From: Ectobius pallidus
Lineage: Eukaryota; Arthropoda; Insecta; Blattodea; Ectobiidae
Reading direction: 5' to 3'
Assembly (NCBI GenBank): GCA_964059195.1
Contig: CAXKWD010000006.1
Span: forward strand, 135,840,039 to 135,904,038
Length of the DNA stretch: 64,000 nt
The notes under the pieces were generated by a model. It saw nothing but the letters and a program-made list of their open reading frames with translations, had not been told where the DNA came from and did not search any database. Within the stretch, counting starts at the first letter, position 1, and each line of letters starts with the position of its first letter. Below, one piece after another: positions 59,501 to 64,000 of the stretch. Made by a program: the position numbers and the translations under genes.

Positions 59501-61998
59501 CGAAATTTTCAAAGGGGTTAGCCTTCTCGGAATTCTGGGCGCATTTTTCGAAAAATTCAAAGGGGTTCTCTGAATTCTGGGCGCATTTTTCGAAATTTTC
59601 AAAGGGGTTAGCCTTCTCGGAATTCTGGGCGCATTTTTCGAAATTTTCGAAGGGGTTAGCCTTCTCGGAATTCTGGGCGCATTTTTGGAAATTTTCAAAG
59701 GGGTTAGCCTTCTCGGAATTCTGGGCGCATTTTCCGAAATTTCAAAGGGACTAGCCTTCTCGGAATTCTGGGCGCAGTTTTCGAAATTTTCAAAGGGGTT
59801 AGCCTTCTCGGAATTCTGGGCGCATTTATAGAAATTTTCAAAGGGGTTAGCCTTCTCGGAATTCTGGGCGCATTTTTCGAAATTTTCAAAGGGGTTAGCG
59901 TTCTCGGAATTCTGGGCGCATTTTTCGGAATTTTCAAAGGGGTTAGCCTTCTCGGAATTTTGGGCGCATTTTTCGAAATTTTCAAAGGGGTTAGCTTTCT
60001 CGGAATTCTGGGCGCATTTTTCGAAATTTTCAAAGGGGTTAGCCTTCTCGGAATTCTGGGCGCATTTTTCGAAATTTTCAAAGGGGTTAGCCTAATCGGA
60101 ATTCTGGTCGCATTCTTCGAAATTTTCAAAGGGGTTATCCTTCTCGGAATTCTGGGCGCATTTTTCGAAATTTTCAAAGGGGTTATCCTTCTCGGAATTC
60201 TGGGCGCATTTTTCGAAATTTTCAAAGGGGTTAGCCTTCTCGGAATTCTGGGCGCATTCTTCGAAATTTTCAAAGGGGTTATCCTTCTCGGAATTCTGGG
60301 CGCATTTTTCGAAATTTTCAAAGGGGTTAGCCTTCTCGGAATTCTGGGCGCATTTTTCGAAATTTTCAAAGGGGTTAGCCTTCTCGGAATTCTGGGCTCA
60401 TTTTTCGAAATTTTAAAAGGGGTTAGCCTTCTCGGAATTCGGGGCGCATTTTTCGAAATTTTCGAAGGGGTTAGCCTTCTCGGAATTCTGGGCGCATTTT
60501 TCGCAATTTTCAAAGGGGTTAGCCTTCTCGGAATTCTGTGCGCATTTTTCGAAATTTGCGAAGGGGTTTGCCTTCTCGGAATTCAGGGGGCATTATTCGA
60601 AATTTTCAAAGGGGTTAGCCTTCTCGGAATTCTGGGCGCATTTTTCGAAAATTTCAAAGGGGTTCTCGGAATTCTGGGCGCATTTTTCGAAATTTTCAAA
60701 GGGGTTAGCCTTCTCGGAATTCTGGGCGCATTTTTCGAAATTTTCGAAGGGGTTAGCCTTCTCGGAATTCTGGGCGCATTTTTGGAAATTTTCAAAGGGG
60801 TTAGCCTTCTCGGAATTCTGGGCGCATTTATCGAAATTTTCAAAGGGGCTAGCCTTCTCGGAATTCTAGGCGCATTTTTCGAAATTTTCAAACCCCTTTG
60901 AAAATTCCTTCTCGGAATTCTGGGCACATTTTTCGAAATTTTCAAAGGGGCTAGCCTTCTCGGAATTCTGGGCGCATTTTCCGAAATTTCAAAGGGACTA
61001 GCCTTCTCGGAATTCTGGGCGCAGTTTTCGAAATTTTCAAAGGGGTTAGCCTTCTCGGAATTCTGGGCGCATTTATAGAAATTTTCAAAGGGGTTAGCCT
61101 TCTCGGAATTCTGGGCGCATTTTTCGAAATTTTCAAAGGGCTTAGCGTTCTCGGAATTCTGGGCGCATTTTTCGGAATTTTCAAAGGGGTTAGCTTTCTC
61201 GGAATTTTGGGCGCATTTTTCGAAATTTTCAAAGGGGTTAGCTTTCTCGGAATTCTGGGCGCATTTTTCGAAATTTTCAAAGGGGTTAGCCTTCTCGGAA
61301 TTCTGGGCGCATTTTTCGAAATTTTCAAAGGGGTTAGCCTTCTCGGAATTCTGGGCGCATTTATAGAAATTTTCAAAGGGGTTAGCCTTCTCGGAATTCT
61401 GGGCGCATTTTTCGAAATTTTCAAAGGGGTTAGCCTAATCGGAATTCTGGGCGCATTTTTCGAAAATTTCAAAGGGGTTCTCGGAATTCAGGGCGCATTT
61501 TTCGAAATTTTCAAAGGGGTTAGCCTTCTCGGAATTCTGGGCACATTTATCGAAATTTTCAAAGGGGTTAGCCTTCTCGGAATTCTGGGCGCATTTTTCG
61601 AAATTTTTCAAGAGGTTAGTTAGCCTTCTAGAAATTCTGGGCGCATTTTTCGAAATTTTCGAAGGGGTTTGCCTTCTCGGAATTCAGGGGGCATTATTCG
61701 AAATTTTCAAAGGGGTTAGCCTTCTCGGAATTCTGGGCGCATTTTTCGAAAATTTCAAAGGGGTTCTCGGAATTCTGGGCGCATTTTTCGAAATTTTCAA
61801 AGGGGTTAGCCTTCTCGGAATTCTGGGCGCATTTTTCGAAATTTTCGAAGGGGTTAGCCTTCTCGGAATTCTGGGCGCATTTTTGGAAATTTTCAAAGGG
61901 GTTAGCCTTCTCGGAATTCTGGGCGCATTTATCGAAATTTTCAAATGGGCTAGCCTTCTCGGAATTCTAGGCGCATTTTTCGAAATTTTCAAACCCCT
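50463..61998. repeat. Higher-order repeat, offset 10,488 bp
   Basis: 50,463-51,510 recurs at 60,951-61,998. Both copies share the unusual GGTTAGTTAGCC join (51,127 and 61,615) and the CTTCTAGAAATTC monomer after it. Confidence 0.85.
55313..60950. repeat. Tandem higher-order repeat of about 2.63 kb, just over two copies
   Basis: 55,313-58,317 overlaps its copy 57,950-60,950. The offset is 2,637 to the left and 2,633 to the right of a 4-base TTAG insertion near 56,353 that only the first copy has. Private marks in both copies include the AAGGGCGTTAGCC monomer (about 56,737 and 59,370) and GGGGTTACCTTC (about 56,788 and 59,421). Confidence 0.92.
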
Positions 61999-62520
61999 TT
62001 GAAAATTCCTTCTCGGAATTCTGGGCACATTTTTCGAAATTTTCAAAGGGGCTAGCCTTCTCGGAATTCTGGGCGCATTTTCCGAAATTTCAAAGGGACT
62101 AGCCTTCTCGGAATTCTGGGCGCAGTTTTCGAAATTTTCAAAGGGGTTAGCCTTCTCGGAATTCTGGGCGCATTTATAGAAATTTTCAAAGGGGTTAGCC
62201 TTCTCGGAATTCTGGGCGCATTTTTCGAAATTTTCAAAGGGGTTAGCGTTCTCGGAATTCTGGGCGCATTTTTCGGAATTTTCAAAGGGGTTAGCCTTCT
62301 CGGAATTTTGGGCGCATTTTTCGAAATTTTCAAAGGGGTTAGCTTTCTCGGAATTCTGGGCGCATTTTTCGAAATTTTCAAAGGGGTTAGCCTTCTCGGA
62401 ATTCTGGGCGCATTTTTCGAAATTTTCAAAGGGGTTAGCCTAATCGGAATTCTGGTCGCATTCTTCGAAATTTTCAAAGGGGTTATCCTTCTCGGAATTC
62501 TGGGCGCATTTTTCGAAATT

Positions 62521-63060
62521 TTCAAAGGGGTTATCCTTCTCGGAATTCTGGGCGCATTTTTCGAAATTTTCAAAGGGGTTAGCCTTCTCGGAATTCTGGG
62601 CGCATTCTTCGAAATTTTCAAAGGGGTTATCCTTCTCGGAATTCTGGGCGCATTTTTCGAAATTTTCAAAGGGGTTATCCTTCTCGGAATTCTGGGCGCA
62701 TTTTTCGAAATTTTCAAAGGGGTTAGCCTTCTCGGAATTCTGGGCGCATTCTTCGAAATTTTCAAAGGGGTTATCCTTCTCGGAATTCTGGGCGCATTTT
62801 TCGAAATTTTCAAAGGGGTTAGCCTTCTCGGAATTCTGGGCGCATTCTTCGAAATTTTCAAAGGGGTTATCCTTCTCGGAATTCTGGGCGCATTTTTCGA
62901 AATTTTCAAAGGGGTTATCCTTCTCGGAATTCTGGGCGCATTTTTCGAAATTTTCAAAGGGGTTAGCCTTCTCGGAATTCTGGGCGCATTCTTCGAAATT
63001 TTCAAAGGGGTTATCCTTCTCGGAATTCTGGGCGCATTTTTCGAAATTTTCAAAGGGGTT
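62521..63060. repeat. Exact 240-bp (five-monomer) tandem duplication
   Basis: 62,521-62,820 and 62,761-63,060 are identical base for base, giving 2.25 copies of a five-monomer unit. The unit mixes GGGGTTATCC and GGGGTTAGCC monomers and the CATTCTTCG variant. It is the smallest clear higher-order step and the youngest-looking event in the array. Confidence 0.95.
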
Positions 63061-64000
63061 AGCCTTCTCGGAATTCTGGGCGCATTTTTCGAAATTTTCA
63101 AAGGGGTTAGCCTTCTCGGAATTCTGGGCGCATTTTTCGAAATTTTCAAAGGGGTTAGCCTTCTCGGAATTCTGGGCCCTTTTTTCGAAATTTTCAAAGG
63201 GGTTAGCCTTCTCGGAATTCTGGGCTCATTTTTCGAAATTTTCGAAGGGGTTAGCCTTCTCGGAATTCTGGGCGCATTTTTCGAAATTTTCAAAGGGGTT
63301 AGCCTTCTCGGAATTCTGTGCGCATTTTTCGAAATTTTCGAAGGGGTTTGCCTTCTCGGAATTCAGGGGGCATTATTCGAAATTTTCAAAGGGGTTAGCC
63401 TTCTCGGAATTCTGGGCGCATTTTTCGAAAATTTCAAAGGGCTTCTCGGAATTCTGGGCGCATTTTTCGAAATTTTCAAAGGGGTTAGCCTTCTCGGAAT
63501 TCTGGGCGCATTTTTCGAAATTTTCGAAGGGGTTAGCCTTCTCGGAATTCTGGGCGCATTTTTGGAAATTTTCAAAGGGGTTAGCCTTCTCGGAATTCTG
63601 GGCGCATTTATCGAAATTTTCAAAGGGGCTAGCCTTCTCGGAATTCTAGGCGCATTTTTCGAAATTTTCAAAGCCCTTTGAAAATTCCTTCTCGGAATTC
63701 TGGGCACATTTTTCGAAATTTTCAAAGGGGCTAGCCTTCTCGGAATTCTGGGCGCATTTTCCGAAATTTCAAAGGGACTAGCCTTCTCGGAATTCTGGGC
63801 GCAGTTTTCGAAATTTTCAAAGGGGTTAGCCTTCTCGGAATTCTGGGCGCATTTATAGAAATTTTCAAAGGGGTTAGCCTTCTCGGAATTCTGGGCGCAT
63901 TTTTCGAAATTTTCAAAGGGCTTAGCGTTCTCGGAATTCTGGGCGCATTTTTCGGAATTTTCAAAGGGGTTAGCTTTCTCGGAATTTTGGGCGCATTTTT

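Larger units (their letters stand above)
11409..64000. repeat. 48-bp satellite array, about 52.6 kb, continuing past the window
   Basis: Head-to-tail copies of a 48-bp monomer fill the rest of the window in one orientation. A typical copy is 11596-11643. Landmarks in order are GGGGTTAGCC, then an EcoRI site GAATTC at monomer positions 17-22, then GGGCGCA, then a BstBI site TTCGAA at 34-39, then TTTTCAAA. The span equals about 1,095 monomers. Each has three CpGs and is about 44% GC. Neighbours mostly differ at 0-4 sites. Length variants are a 42-bp form lacking AGCCTT, a 54-bp form of that with an extra CTCGGAATT-type 12-mer, and a 47-bp form with ATTTCAAAGGGA. The array is organised in higher-order blocks listed separately. 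Four of six frames lack stops in the consensus, hence many spurious long frames. Confidence 0.98.

Noticed and set aside
62308..63681. Plus-strand hydrophobic GVSLLGILGAFFEIFK repeats as a membrane protein
   Set aside because: Same artefact of the open frames; starts are arbitrary variant codons.
11409..64000. CRISPR array
   Set aside because: Units are contiguous with no unique spacers, and the host is a eukaryote.

Overview
This is a eukaryotic genomic window, most likely from an insect. Spliced exons with GT-AG introns, an arthropod-style R1-group non-LTR retrotransposon, hAT and Tc1/mariner relics and long microsatellites all point that way. A polyneopteran such as a cockroach or termite is my guess from the look of the transposons; nothing in the sequence proves it. 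There are no bacterial operons, CRISPR arrays or RNA genes that I can support.

Bases 1-6385 hold the 3' part of one host gene on the + strand, a KChIP/calsenilin-like neuronal calcium sensor. Four coding exons (956-1094, 3171-3309, 5064-5126, 5584-5631) carry EF-hands 2, 3 and 4 and the C-terminus; the start and EF-hand 1 lie to the left of the window. Its introns are full of transposon debris: an internally deleted Tc1/mariner copy (162-860), a 263-bp MITE (2001-2263), a hAT MITE with a perfect 8-bp target duplication (3986-4876), a second hAT element nested inside it with its own perfect duplication (4208-4850), and two possible SINEs.

Bases 6386-11408 are a minus-strand non-LTR retrotransposon. 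ORF2 (endonuclease, reverse transcriptase, RNase H, C-terminal CCHC) is complete and unbroken. ORF1 (coiled coil, RRM-like region, three zinc knuckles) has one in-frame TAG and lacks its 5' end. The element stops at a perfect 2 x 18-bp duplication that touches the satellite.

Bases 11409-64000 (about 52.6 kb, 82% of the window) are one head-to-tail tandem array of a 48-bp monomer, roughly 1,095 copies, running off the right edge. It is a mosaic of higher-order repeats: blocks of 0.24 to 5 kb recur at fixed offsets (240, about 2,635, 3,256, 3,498, 4,024, 4,417, 5,360, 7,616, 10,488 and 11,640 bp). Rare variant monomers mark the blocks: a 10-4-10 palindrome, a 10-bp filler, and 42-, 47- and 54-bp length variants. 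Because 48 is a multiple of three and the monomer has stops in only two of six frames, the array shows dozens of long overlapping reading frames on both strands. I regard these as artefacts, not genes.

The host gene and the transposons do not form a pathway. The window records layered insertions next to a gene, followed by explosive growth of a satellite that abuts, and may have begun at, the 5' side of a retrotransposon copy.
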